Source of the DNA: Bacteroidales bacterium
Lineage (GTDB): Bacteria; Bacteroidota; Bacteroidia; Bacteroidales; UBA932
Length of the DNA: 64,000 bases
Reading direction: 5' to 3'
Assembly: GCA_015060405.1 (NCBI GenBank)
Contig: SUYN01000003.1
Location: forward strand, 1 to 64,000
The notes under the pieces are model-generated. The model was not told the DNA's origin, did not search any database, and saw nothing but the letters and a program-made list of their open reading frames with translations. The position numbers were made by a program, and so were the translations under genes. Position 1 is the first letter of the stretch; every line of letters begins with the position of its first letter. Shown here one piece after another: positions 35,303 to 44,126 of the stretch.

Positions 35303-36386
35303 TTCCGTACTTTCCGAGAATCTTCATGAGAGGTTTCTTCACTGACCTGGCCCAGAGGGTGTAGCCGTAGTCCGAAGGGTGGATTCCGTCCACTGATGTC
35401 GAATGCATGCTGTCTGTGGCATCTGTCTGGATGAAGTAGACGTCATCATATTTCCTGCATGCTATCCTCATGAGCTGGGCTGCCATCTTCTGCTTCGCCT
35501 TTTCCTTCTCGTCTATGCTCTGGCTGAAGTTCCGGCCTTCACGATAGATTGTCTGCTGGAAGATGAGGGGCTTGCCAGGATGTGCGGCCTGGATCTTCTC
35601 GATGAAAGGGAAGAGTCTCTCCTCGATGAGCCTCGCATCAGGATTCGAGAAGCAGTCGAATACGAATGCGTCCACTTCGGCGTCACAGAGGACATCGGCG
35701 AAGTACGGCTGCATCTTGCAGTTGCCGCTGCAGCCGAGGTTCAGGAACTGGAGGCCAGTCATCCTCATGAGCTGCATAGGATAACTCATGCCCGCACGTG
35801 TAGTGCTGATGCCCTGGGTGTAGCTCGAGCCGTAGATTCCGATGCGGTGACGGAACGGAGATTCGAGGGCTTCGATTGAAGCTCCTTCCTGTACTCCGAT
35901 CTGGATCGAGTGCTCCTCGCTGTATATCGGCAGATAGAGCATGCATTCCTTCATCGAATTGTCCATGTCCTTGATCAGGACGAGGTTCTCATCCTCCTTG
36001 CCGACGGCATTGGCCTTGGACATTGCGTACAGCCATTCGCCGTTCTTCTTTATGTAGAGGTCATAGCCTCTGAGCGACACTCCCATTGTGTTCACTCCCA
36101 TGTTCATGTAGCCGAATTCGGTCTTCACCGTGATGACGGATGAATTTGTCCTGAAAAGGACAGCCAGTCCGGCAGAACTGCGTACCTGATTGTTCTCTCC
36201 TTTGGTGAATCCCGTGTACATCGTGGTGTCGACCCTATGGTATGGATTAGGGGTGTCTTCCATGATCTTCCCGATCAGATTCAGCTTGGAAGCTTCTGTG
36301 AATCTGTACTTTACGTTCTTTGGAGTCTGTGCGCTGAGGAGGGTTGAGACCACTGCCAGAGCTACGAAGGTCAAAAGTCTTTTCAT
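35295..36386 (-). CDS. Exported SGNH/GDSL hydrolase
   Basis: 363 residues with a Sec signal peptide (FVALAVVSTLLSA-Q). An N-terminal beta domain (~25-165) precedes the SGNH hydrolase domain: block I IGIYGSSYTQG (Ser near 185), block II Gly in NLGCSGNCKM near 215, and block V DGIHPSDYGYTLW near 340, giving the Asp/His pair. The group includes acetylesterases acting on glycans. Substrate is not evident. Divergent from the MFS transporter at 36481. Confidence 0.87.
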   Translation of the reverse strand: MKRLLTFVALAVVSTLLSAQTPKNVKYRFTEASKLNLIGKIMEDTPNPYHRVDTTMYTGFTKGENNQVRSSAGLAVLFRTNSSVITVKTEFGYMNMGVNTMGVSLRGYDLYIKKNGEWLYAMSKANAVGKEDENLVLIKDMDNSMKECMLYLPIYSEEHSIQIGVQEGASIEALESPFRHRIGIYGSSYTQGISTTRAGMSYPMQLMRMTGLQFLNLGCSGNCKMQPYFADVLCDAEVDAFVFDCFSNPDARLIEERLFPFIEKIQAAHPGKPLIFQQTIYREGRNFSQSIDEKEKAKQKMAAQLMRIACRKYDDVYFIQTDATDSMHSTSVDGIHPSDYGYTLWARSVKKPLMKILGKYGIR

Positions 36387-36449
36387 TATCGTGAGTATGT
36401 TGGTTTCTAAAATTACGGAGCGAATTTAGTTATTTTTATCATTCTTTGC

Positions 36450-36457
36450 TAACTTTG
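36450..36457 (+). promoter_or_regulatory. -7 promoter box for the MFS gene
   Basis: TAACTTTG matches TAnnTTTG, 24 bp before the ATG at 36481. Confidence 0.55.
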
Positions 36458-36480
36458 TCTCTGTTTGACGTACTGGAATC

Positions 36481-37839
36481 ATGGGTCTGTACTCATTTTA
36501 TAGAATCAGCAAGCCTGCAAAGGAGACAGTCGCTCCCGACAAGGTAAATGACACCTACCGGTCTTTGCGCAACAGGACATTCTGGGGCGCAACGATTGCC
36601 TATAGTCTCTACTATGTCTGCAGGATGAGCATAAATGTGGTCAAGCAGCCTCTGATTGACGAGGGCATCCTCTCTGCCGGACAGCTCGGCCTCATCGGTT
36701 CCGCCCTCCTTTTTGTCTATGCTGTGGGTAAATTCCTGAACGGCTTCATTGCGGACTATTGCAACATCCGCAGGTTCATGGCAACCGGCCTTTTCATTTC
36801 TGCTGTGGTCAACCTTCTCATGGGAGCCTTCGGCCTGTTCGACGGTATGCTCCCTACTATGTTGATATTCATTATGTTCGCCATCCTATGGGGCGTGAAC
36901 GGATGGATGCAGTCCATGGGCTCGGCTCCGGGAGTGATCAGTCTTTCCCGCTGGTTTCCTCAGTCCCGCAGAGGCTCCTACTACAGCCTTTTCAGCACGA
37001 GTCCGTATATAGGTGAATTCATATCATATAATGTCCTGGCGCTTGTTGTGGCATGGCTCGGATGGCAGGCCGGCTTTATCGCTGCGGCGATTGCCGGGAT
37101 GGCGGGTGCGCTTCTGATACTCATGTTCGTGTCGGACACTCCGGAGAGCTGCGGCCTTCCGTCCGTGCAGGAACTGTCCGGGGAAAAGATGACAAGGGAG
37201 GACGGGATGCCCACGAGGGAACTTCAGAAGATGGTGCTCCGCCATCCCGGCATCTGGGTGATCGCACTCTCCAGTGCATTCATATACATAACCAAGTATG
37301 CCATTGCCGGCTGGGGTGTGCTCTTCCTTCAGAAAGCACGCGGATTTGACCTTGCCGATGCATCCCAGGTCATAGCCTTTTCGGCTGTTTCCGGAGTGCT
37401 CGGAACGGTGCTGGCTGGCTGGCTTTCGGACAGTGTCTTCAGAGGTGACAGGGTGAAACCTGCTGTTTTATCGGGAATTATCGGCACTTCGTCGCTGATT
37501 CTCTTCCTGTTCGTCGGGGGAGGCTTTGTTCTTAACATCTTTTATGTATCTTTGTTCAGTCTGGCGACCGGTGTGCTTTATTGCATAGTGGCCGGTCTGA
37601 TGGCTGTGGATATAGTGCCGAGGAAGGCGACGGGTGCCGCGCTTGGCGTGGTAGGCATATCGAGCTATGTGGCGGCAGGAATCCAGGACATCGCGAGCGG
37701 TTATCTGATCCAGGGCTTTACAGAAAGCCATGCAGGTGCGGATGTCTACGACTTCGGGCCGGTTTCCTGGTTCTGGGTGGCCGCGGCCGTCATGTCGTTC
37801 GTCCTGCCCGTGCTGAACTGGAAGAAGATGACTTCATAA
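36481..37839 (+). CDS. MFS transporter, organophosphate:phosphate antiporter type
   Basis: 452 residues, 12 membrane segments. The features AYSLYYVCRMSINVVKQPL, KFLNGFIADYCNIRRFM and GWMQSMGSAPGVISLSRWFP place it in the OPA family with GlpT, UhpT and UhpC. It likely exchanges a sugar- or glycerol-phosphate for phosphate; the substrate cannot be fixed by eye. malQ follows 41 bp downstream in the same direction, so an operon with intracellular glucan processing is plausible. Confidence 0.85.
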   Translation: MGLYSFYRISKPAKETVAPDKVNDTYRSLRNRTFWGATIAYSLYYVCRMSINVVKQPLIDEGILSAGQLGLIGSALLFVYAVGKFLNGFIADYCNIRRFMATGLFISAVVNLLMGAFGLFDGMLPTMLIFIMFAILWGVNGWMQSMGSAPGVISLSRWFPQSRRGSYYSLFSTSPYIGEFISYNVLALVVAWLGWQAGFIAAAIAGMAGALLILMFVSDTPESCGLPSVQELSGEKMTREDGMPTRELQKMVLRHPGIWVIALSSAFIYITKYAIAGWGVLFLQKARGFDLADASQVIAFSAVSGVLGTVLAGWLSDSVFRGDRVKPAVLSGIIGTSSLILFLFVGGGFVLNIFYVSLFSLATGVLYCIVAGLMAVDIVPRKATGAALGVVGISSYVAAGIQDIASGYLIQGFTESHAGADVYDFGPVSWFWVAAAVMSFVLPVLNWKKMTS

Positions 37840-37880
37840 ACAAAGAATTATTATTAACTAATAACTATAAACAACAGATT

Positions 37881-40283
37881 ATGACATTACATATCAGCAT
37901 TGAATACCGGACAGACTGGGGCGAGGAAGTCGTTCTCTGTCTTGGTGGAAGACGCTATCCTCTTGCATATGTCGCAGAGGGTCTGTGGCAGGGCGAAGTA
38001 GCCCGCTTCAACCCTGGAAAGGTGGCGGATTATGCATATGAAATCGTCCGTGACGGCGTCACCGTGCGTACGGAGTGGAAGAAGCATGTGCTTGTGATTC
38101 CGGAAGGAGCGGCTCCGAAGGATCTCACCATATATGACAGGTGGATTGACCGTCCTTACGATTCTCCTTTCTATTCATCGGCATTTACCGACGCCATCTT
38201 CGGACGCAAGGCAGAGAAGGCTAAGAAGGCTCCGAAGGGAGCTAATGTGCTTCTTCAGGTAGCGGCTCCGGCTCTCAGGCCAAATGAAGTCCTTGCCCTG
38301 GCCGGAAGTGGCAAGGCGTTGAAGAACTGGACAAGGGTTCTTCCTTTCGACGGCTCGAAGTTCCCTGTGTGGACTCTCGCCCTCAACGTGACCGAACCTT
38401 TTGAATATAAGATCCTTGTGGCTGACAAGGAGACTCTTGCGCCGGTAGCATGGGAAGACGGCGGAAACAGATGGTTTACCGAGATTCCGGAGAATGACGG
38501 ATTCGCCGTAAAGGCGGATCTCGAGGTGCGTTTCAGCGGACGCACCTGGAAAGGGGCCGGCACGGCCATTCCGGTGTTCGCGCTCCGCAGTGCTGATGAT
38601 TTCGGAGTGGGTGAGTTCTACGACCTCAAGAAGATGGTGGACTGGGCCGCATCGACCGGACAGAGCATCCTTCAGCTTCTCCCTATCAATGACACTACAA
38701 TGCTTCATACATGGGAGGACTCATATCCTTACAACCCTAACTCTACATTTGCCCTTCATCCTCAGTTCCTGCATCTTCCTGCAGTGGGAGTGAAGGTGGA
38801 TGAAGAGTACAGGGCGCTTCAGGCCGAGCTCAACGCTCTCGACCAGATCGACTATGAGAGGGTGAACTCTACAAAGCTCGCTCTCCTGAAGAAGGCTTAT
38901 GAGAAGACATTCAAGAAACTTTCCGCAAAGAAGGAGTATCAGCAGTTTGTTGAGGAGAACAGCCACTGGCTTCTCCCTTACGCAGCTTTCTGCGTGCTTC
39001 GTGACCAGAACGGAACCCCTGACTTCACACAGTGGAAAGGATATGCAAAATACAACAGGAAGAAGGTGGCGGCTTTCTGCGAGGAGCATAAGAAGGACGT
39101 CGACTTCTGGTGCTTCGTGCAGTATCATCTTGACCTTCAGCTTTCTGAGGTTTGTGCCTATGCGCACTCGAAGGGTGTCGTGTTCAAGGGAGACCTTCCT
39201 ATCGGAATCAGCCGTACAAGTGTGGACGCATGGCTCTACCCTGAGCTTTTCCATATGGATTCACAGGCCGGTGCACCGCCTGATGCATTCTCTGCTGACG
39301 GTCAGAACTGGGGATTCCCGACATATAACTGGGAGAAGATGGCGCAGGACGGCTATGCATGGTGGAAGTCCCGTCTTGCCAAGATGTCTGAATATTTCGA
39401 TGCCTTCCGTATCGACCACATTCTCGGATTCTTCCGCATATGGGAGATCCCTCTCTGGACAAAGAGCGGTCTGAACGGCTATTTCAGCCCGGCTCTCCCT
39501 TATCCTGCGCATGAGCTTCAGAACATGGGATTTGATGTGAACAACTTTGACCTCTTCCTTCAGGATCCGCGTCAGGAGGGTCACTATCATCTCAAGATCG
39601 GAGCAAAGCAGACACAGTCATATCAGAACCTCGATGCATATAGAAAAGCGGCGTATGACCGTACCTACGACGAGTTCTTCTATCGCAGGAACAATGAATT
39701 CTGGAAAGAGAAGGCGATGCAGAAGCTTCCTGCCCTTCTTGATTCGACGGGAATGCTTGCCTGCGGAGAGGACCTGGGAATGATCCCGGCTACAGTGCCT
39801 CAGGTGATGTCGGATCTGAGGATCCTTTCTCTCGAGATCCAGCGTATGCCTAAGTCTGTCAAGGAGACTTTCGCACATCCGGGCAACTATCCGTATCTTT
39901 CGGTCTGCACCACATCCACACACGACATGAACCCTATCCGTGCGTGGTGGGAGGAAGACCGCGAGGTCACCAACGACTTCTGGCACATGATTCTCGGCAA
40001 TCATGGAGAGGCTCCATATTTCTGTGAACCTTGGATATGCCGCCAGATCCTCGAACAGCATGTGTGGTCTCCTGCAATGCTGACCATACTTCCGCTTCAG
40101 GACTGGCTCTCGATGGATCCTCAGCTCCGTCGTGAAGACCCAAATGCAGAACGTATCAATGTCCCTGCAAATTCACGCCACTACTGGCGGTACCGCATGC
40201 ATCTGACTCTCGAGCAGCTTGCGGCAGCAGAAGAGTTCAATCAGACTCTTACCGACATGATTGCTGCCAGCGGCAGAAAATAA
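37881..40283 (+). CDS. malQ: 4-alpha-glucanotransferase (amylomaltase) with N-terminal CBM20 modules
   Basis: 800 residues from ATG 37881; the frame is open another 300 bp upstream, but that stretch lies inside the preceding MFS gene. No signal peptide: cytoplasmic. Two CBM20-like starch-binding domains (~1-110 and ~115-235) precede the GH77 barrel. Catalytic motifs: SFALHPQF-type NSTFALHPQF, nucleophile in DAFRIDHILGFFRIWEIP, acid/base in CGEDLGMIPATVP and stabiliser in STHDMNPIRAWWEED. The enzyme disproportionates maltodextrins imported by the locus that follows. Confidence 0.94.
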   Translation: MTLHISIEYRTDWGEEVVLCLGGRRYPLAYVAEGLWQGEVARFNPGKVADYAYEIVRDGVTVRTEWKKHVLVIPEGAAPKDLTIYDRWIDRPYDSPFYSSAFTDAIFGRKAEKAKKAPKGANVLLQVAAPALRPNEVLALAGSGKALKNWTRVLPFDGSKFPVWTLALNVTEPFEYKILVADKETLAPVAWEDGGNRWFTEIPENDGFAVKADLEVRFSGRTWKGAGTAIPVFALRSADDFGVGEFYDLKKMVDWAASTGQSILQLLPINDTTMLHTWEDSYPYNPNSTFALHPQFLHLPAVGVKVDEEYRALQAELNALDQIDYERVNSTKLALLKKAYEKTFKKLSAKKEYQQFVEENSHWLLPYAAFCVLRDQNGTPDFTQWKGYAKYNRKKVAAFCEEHKKDVDFWCFVQYHLDLQLSEVCAYAHSKGVVFKGDLPIGISRTSVDAWLYPELFHMDSQAGAPPDAFSADGQNWGFPTYNWEKMAQDGYAWWKSRLAKMSEYFDAFRIDHILGFFRIWEIPLWTKSGLNGYFSPALPYPAHELQNMGFDVNNFDLFLQDPRQEGHYHLKIGAKQTQSYQNLDAYRKAAYDRTYDEFFYRRNNEFWKEKAMQKLPALLDSTGMLACGEDLGMIPATVPQVMSDLRILSLEIQRMPKSVKETFAHPGNYPYLSVCTTSTHDMNPIRAWWEEDREVTNDFWHMILGNHGEAPYFCEPWICRQILEQHVWSPAMLTILPLQDWLSMDPQLRREDPNAERINVPANSRHYWRYRMHLTLEQLAAAEEFNQTLTDMIAASGRK

Positions 40284-40299
40284 AAGCGTTTGTAGCCTG

Positions 40300-40400
40300 A
40301 AAAATCACCAAGGCAGATATTCCGGTGACATGCCACCCCCGGCTAGGGGGTGCCCTCGCAGAGGGCGGGGGTCACCGGAATATCTGCCTTGGTGATTTTT
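40300..40400. terminator. Perfect 30-bp inverted repeat with nested hairpins (bidirectional terminator)
   Basis: Bases 40300-40329 are the exact reverse complement of 40371-40400. The outer stem begins AAAAATCACC and ends GGTGATTTTT, so each direction leaves a T5 tail. The 41-base interior holds two further hairpins, CACCCCC/GGGGGTG and GCCCTC/GAGGGC. It fills the gap between convergent malQ and the response regulator gene. The inner part shares 17 of 18 bases with the element in murB. Confidence 0.9.
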
Positions 40401-40410
40401 GTGACGGGCT

Positions 40411-41169
40411 CTATTTCTCCAGCCAGGTCAGGAAGTCGTCCACACGTGAGCGGCTGACGGTCATCTCGAATCTTGTCGGAGGGTTCGCCACAATCCGCAG
40501 GCGTCCGCCCGGCTGCTTGATGATGCTTGATATGGCCTTCAGGGCGACTATGCAGCCTCTTGAGACACGGAAGAAATCATCCGGATTGAGTTCGTCTCCT
40601 ATTATGTCGAGAGATGAATCGATTATATATCTCTGCTCGTCGAAGGTGACCAGGTAGTTGTTCTTGTCTTCGGAATAAATATAGGCGATGTTGGCAGTCT
40701 GCAGAGGGACGATCCTGTCGTTGAAACGGACTATATAGCGTTCCTTGTACTCCTTCTTGGGCTCGGCATTGCTGCCTACAGCCTTGAGTAGGGCATCTAC
40801 ATCTATCTGTCCTCCGCTCATCCTGCATCGTGCCACAGCCCTCTTGAGGGACGTGATGTCTACAGGCTTGAGCAGATAGTCAATGCTTCCAGCCTCGAAG
40901 GCCTTGAGGGCATAGCTGTCGTAGGCTGTGGTCATTATCACCTTGGCCTTGACTTCTGTCTGGCGGAAGATCTCAAAACATACACCGTCGGACAGTTCGA
41001 CATCCATGAATATTATGTCGGCACTGTTTCCGGGTGTATTCAGCCACGCGACCGTGCTTTTTACGGACGTGGTGCATCCGACTATGACCATATCCGGGAA
41101 ATTCTGCATCAATACTCGTGTCAGGCTCTTCTGGGCCATGATCTCATCTTCAACAATCAGAACATTCAT
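40411..41169 (-). CDS. LytTR-family response regulator
   Basis: 252 residues. Receiver domain 1-~120 with acidic pocket VEDE, phosphoacceptor D56 in MDVELSDG, TTAY near 81 and LKPVD near 101. A linker, then a LytTR DNA-binding domain (~150-250: RYIVRFNDRIVPLQTANIAYIYSED...FFRVSRGCIVAL). LytTR proteins bind paired direct repeats spaced by about two helical turns; matching repeats lie at 42621 and 59189. Six bases after the kinase gene, so an operon. Likely regulator of the starch genes beside it. Confidence 0.93.
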   Translation of the reverse strand: MNVLIVEDEIMAQKSLTRVLMQNFPDMVIVGCTTSVKSTVAWLNTPGNSADIIFMDVELSDGVCFEIFRQTEVKAKVIMTTAYDSYALKAFEAGSIDYLLKPVDITSLKRAVARCRMSGGQIDVDALLKAVGSNAEPKKEYKERYIVRFNDRIVPLQTANIAYIYSEDKNNYLVTFDEQRYIIDSSLDIIGDELNPDDFFRVSRGCIVALKAISSIIKQPGGRLRIVANPPTRFEMTVSRSRVDDFLTWLEK

Positions 41170-41175
41170 GATTTC

Positions 41176-42561
41176 CTATATCAATGGTAAGGTTACACTG
41201 TAAATCTTTTCCGTCTCCTCGATTTCCACCTTCTTGCCTGAAAGGTCGAGGTACATCTGCTTTATATATGTGAGTCCCAGTCCGGTGGATGGGCTCTTTG
41301 TCACTTTCGGCACCCTGTTGTTTGTCACCTTTATCGTGTCTCCTCCGGCTTCGATGCTTATGACCAGCGGGTCGTCTTCAGACACGGCGTTGTGTTTTGT
41401 GGCGTTCTCTATCAGCAGCTGGACGGAACATGGCAGCACAAATCTGGCCATAAACTCTTCAGGTACTGAAACCCTGACTTCGAATCCGGTCGGGAAGCGC
41501 TCCTTGAGCAGGTCCGTGTAAAGGTCCACGAAGACGAGTTCGTCGCGGAGGGACACCACCATCTCATCCTCACTTTTGAGCATATATCTGTAGATCCCGG
41601 CAAGCTTGTGGGTGTAGGCACTGGCCGCCTCTGTGTTCTGCTCGCAGATCAGGCAGTCGAGGATGTTCAGCGAATTGAACAGGAAGTGAGGGTTGACCTG
41701 ATGCTTCAGCTTGACATAGCGGTACTGCGCCATGTTTGCCTTCTCGCGTTCTTCCTTCATTTCACTTCTCGCGGTAAGGGCATAGTTGATCATATATACA
41801 ATGCAGTACACCATGATCTGCGCCAGCAGTGAGGTCGCATAGAGAAGAGGGAAGTCCTTTGTGAATGCCCCGCTGATGTCGAAGGGAAGCCCCATCCCTG
41901 CCAGGATGCTTTCAAGGAGGGCCGCCGTCAGCATGAATACCATGAAGACCGTTATCCTGATCCATCTGTCCCATTTTCTGGCATGGCGTCTTGTGTATCT
42001 GATATACAGGACATTGAAGCATATGAGAGTGATCAGGGCGAATGAATTGGAGAACACCTTGGCTGAAGTGCCGTATACGTCTCCTTCGATGAATCGGGCG
42101 CTCGAGAATACGAAGACGATGCTCAGCCTCAGGACAAAGATTCCGCACATCGCAAGAATGAGCCATGACAGATATGGGGTGTCGGTCAGGTTCTTCCTGT
42201 TCTTCAGCCGTACATGGAATATGGTGGTGAGGGCCACTATGCTCCAGCCGAGGATCTCTGTCGTCAGGAAGGTCGAAAGGGAATGTACGACAGAGATCCG
42301 GGTGATGAATGTCTGGAGTATGTCAGCTCCGAGATTACCTATGAGGTAGCCGAGAATGTTGACGACGATGACGGCGGCGGCAGTCAGCTCCACATTCAGT
42401 CCGCTCTTCATGCACACGATCAGTGCCATTGTCATCGTGAGGATGGTGAGGAGAAGCTCGTCCTCGATTCCGCCGAGCCGGCAGGCAAGGGCGACAGCTG
42501 CATGGAGCAGAGCGAAGATATGTATTATCCAAGAGGTCTTTATGTTACGGATCGCACCCAT
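41176..42561 (-). CDS. LytS-type sensor histidine kinase
   Basis: 461 residues. Residues ~10-265 hold about seven membrane segments with no large periplasmic domain. A short coiled linker (MKEEREKANMAQYRYVKLKHQ) leads to the His_kinase domain with phosphoacceptor H292 in QVNPHFLFNSLN, an N box IENATKHNAV near 380 and glycine box SPSTGLGLTYIKQMY near 427. The membrane-embedded input suggests sensing in or at the inner membrane, unlike SusR or hybrid systems that bind oligosaccharide in a periplasmic domain. Divergent from the sugar MFS gene. Confidence 0.92.
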   Translation of the reverse strand: MGAIRNIKTSWIIHIFALLHAAVALACRLGGIEDELLLTILTMTMALIVCMKSGLNVELTAAAVIVVNILGYLIGNLGADILQTFITRISVVHSLSTFLTTEILGWSIVALTTIFHVRLKNRKNLTDTPYLSWLILAMCGIFVLRLSIVFVFSSARFIEGDVYGTSAKVFSNSFALITLICFNVLYIRYTRRHARKWDRWIRITVFMVFMLTAALLESILAGMGLPFDISGAFTKDFPLLYATSLLAQIMVYCIVYMINYALTARSEMKEEREKANMAQYRYVKLKHQVNPHFLFNSLNILDCLICEQNTEAASAYTHKLAGIYRYMLKSEDEMVVSLRDELVFVDLYTDLLKERFPTGFEVRVSVPEEFMARFVLPCSVQLLIENATKHNAVSEDDPLVISIEAGGDTIKVTNNRVPKVTKSPSTGLGLTYIKQMYLDLSGKKVEIEETEKIYSVTLPLI

Positions 42562-42580
42562 ATTGATTCGTTAGAATGTC

Positions 42581-42588
42581 CGAAGATA
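42581..42588 (-). promoter_or_regulatory. -7-like promoter box for the kinase-regulator operon
   Basis: On the minus strand TATCTTCG (one mismatch to TAnnTTTG) lies about 20 bp before the kinase ATG. A TTG at ~42611-42609 stands 20 bp further upstream, near the expected -33 spacing. Confidence 0.4.
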
Positions 42589-42620
42589 GAAAATTTGCTC
42601 CGATTATCCAACTTTTGCCG

Positions 42621-42671
42621 TCTGTTCGTCGCGAAAATTTCGCAGTTCGTCTCAAACTTCCGACCATTCGT
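42621..42671 (+). promoter_or_regulatory. Three LytTR-type direct repeats, 21-bp period
   Basis: TCTGTTCGT (42621), GCAGTTCGT (42642) and ACCATTCGT (42663) lie exactly 21 bp apart; TTCGTC is invariant at 42625, 42646 and 42667. Each has at most one mismatch to the known LytTR consensus [TA][AC][CA]GTTN[AG][TG] with a 12-bp spacer. They stand in the divergent spacer between the LytTR operon and the sugar transporter gene. Binding by the neighbouring regulator is inferred. Confidence 0.75.
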
Positions 42672-42704
42672 CACTCAAAATTCCCGTGTCTTATATATAA
42701 TGAT

Positions 42705-42712
42705 TATTTTAG
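42705..42712 (+). promoter_or_regulatory. -7-like box downstream of the LytTR repeats
   Basis: TATTTTAG differs from TAnnTTTG at one position and lies 33 bp after the last repeat. The pullulanase promoter has the same arrangement (32 bp). A weaker alternative, TGAATTTG, is at 42732. Confidence 0.45.
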
Positions 42713-42758
42713 CAGACTTTTAATAACGCTATGAATTTGTAACCAAAATCGCGATAAA

Positions 42759-44066
42759 ATGCAAAAAACGAAACTTACATTCTGGCAGATGTGGAATATC
42801 AGCTTCGGATTCTTCGGAGTGCAGATCGCATATTCCCTTCAAAATGCCAATATCAGCCGCATCTTTGCGACTCTCGGAGCGGATCCTCACGACCTCAGCT
42901 TCTTCTGGATCCTTCCACCACTCATGGGACTCATAGTGCAGCCTCTCGTAGGCAAGTACAGCGACAAGACATGGACACGTCTGGGCCGCCGCATTCCTTA
43001 TCTCTTCCTCGGCTCGATCATCGCCATCGCCGTCATGTGCATGCTTCCTAACGCAGGTAACTTCGGCCTTGCCGTAAGCGGAGCGATGATCTTCGGACTT
43101 ATCTCGCTCATGCTTCTGGACACATCCATCAATGTGGCCATGCAGCCGTTCAAGATGCTTGTTGGAGACATGGTGAATGAGGAGCAGAAGGGCCAGGCCT
43201 ATTCCATCCAGAGCTTCCTCTGCAACGCAGGAAGCCTCGTGGGCTACATCTTCCCGTTCATCTTCGCCTGGTTCGGAATAGCCAACACAGCACCTGAAGG
43301 CCAGGTTCCCGACACGGTGAAATATGCATTCTACATCGGTGCTGCCATCCTCATCCTCTGCGTTCTCTTCACTACATTCAAGGTGAAGGAGATGCCTCCG
43401 AAGGAGTATGCCGAGTTCCACGGCATAGATCCGGACAAGAAGGAAGAGAAGGCTCCGGGAATGCTTACCCTTCTCAAGAAGGCTCCTAAGACATTCTGGA
43501 CAGTGGGAATCGTCCAGTTCTTCTGCTGGGCTGCCTTCCTTTACATGTGGACATATACCAACGGAGCTATTGCTCACACCTGCTGGGGCACCACAGATGT
43601 CGCTTCGGAAGGCTATCAGACAGCCGGAAACTGGGTGGGAGTCCTCTTTGCAGTGCAGGCTGTGGGCTCGATGCTCTGGGCTCTCGTGATCCCTAAGTTC
43701 AAGGACATCAAGGTCGCATATGTCGTCAGCCTCCTTATCGGAGCTGCCGGCTTTGCTTCGGTGTTCTTCCTCCACAACCAGTACGCGCTCATAGCGTCAT
43801 TCCTCCTTATCGGAGCTGCATGGGCTGCAATGCTGGCTGTACCTTTCACACTTCTTACCAACTCGCTCTCAGGCAGCCATATCGGAACATATCTCGGACT
43901 GTTCAACGGTACCATCTGCATCCCGCAGATCGTTGCTGCAGCCTGTGGAGGAATCGTTCTCAAGCTTGTCGGAGGCGCCCAGGTCAGCATGTTCCTGGTG
44001 GCTGGCGTCCTCCTTGTGCTCGGAGCCCTTTCAGTGCGTTTCGTAAAAGACGGAAAGAAGGCATAA
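42759..44066 (+). CDS. MFS/GPH-type sugar transporter (maltose-like)
   Basis: 435 residues, 12 membrane segments. The N-terminus FWQMWNISFGFFGVQIAYSLQNANISRIF, then GLIVQPLVGKYSDKTWTRLGRRIPYLFLG, is that of the SLC45/GPH-like sugar symporters found in Bacteroidota starch and sucrose loci. Inferred to import maltose or maltodextrin across the inner membrane by proton symport. First gene downstream of the LytTR repeats and 60 bp before susC, so it heads the operon. Confidence 0.9.
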   Translation: MQKTKLTFWQMWNISFGFFGVQIAYSLQNANISRIFATLGADPHDLSFFWILPPLMGLIVQPLVGKYSDKTWTRLGRRIPYLFLGSIIAIAVMCMLPNAGNFGLAVSGAMIFGLISLMLLDTSINVAMQPFKMLVGDMVNEEQKGQAYSIQSFLCNAGSLVGYIFPFIFAWFGIANTAPEGQVPDTVKYAFYIGAAILILCVLFTTFKVKEMPPKEYAEFHGIDPDKKEEKAPGMLTLLKKAPKTFWTVGIVQFFCWAAFLYMWTYTNGAIAHTCWGTTDVASEGYQTAGNWVGVLFAVQAVGSMLWALVIPKFKDIKVAYVVSLLIGAAGFASVFFLHNQYALIASFLLIGAAWAAMLAVPFTLLTNSLSGSHIGTYLGLFNGTICIPQIVAAACGGIVLKLVGGAQVSMFLVAGVLLVLGALSVRFVKDGKKA

Positions 44067-44126
44067 CATTGAAATACGATACAGGTATTAACATAAAAAC
44101 AATCTACTAACCAAACAAAATTCTTT

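Noticed and set aside
37581..37880. 100-residue N-terminal extension of malQ
   Set aside because: It overlaps the MFS gene in another frame and is Gly/Arg/Cys-rich; the CBM20 domain begins right after ATG 37881.
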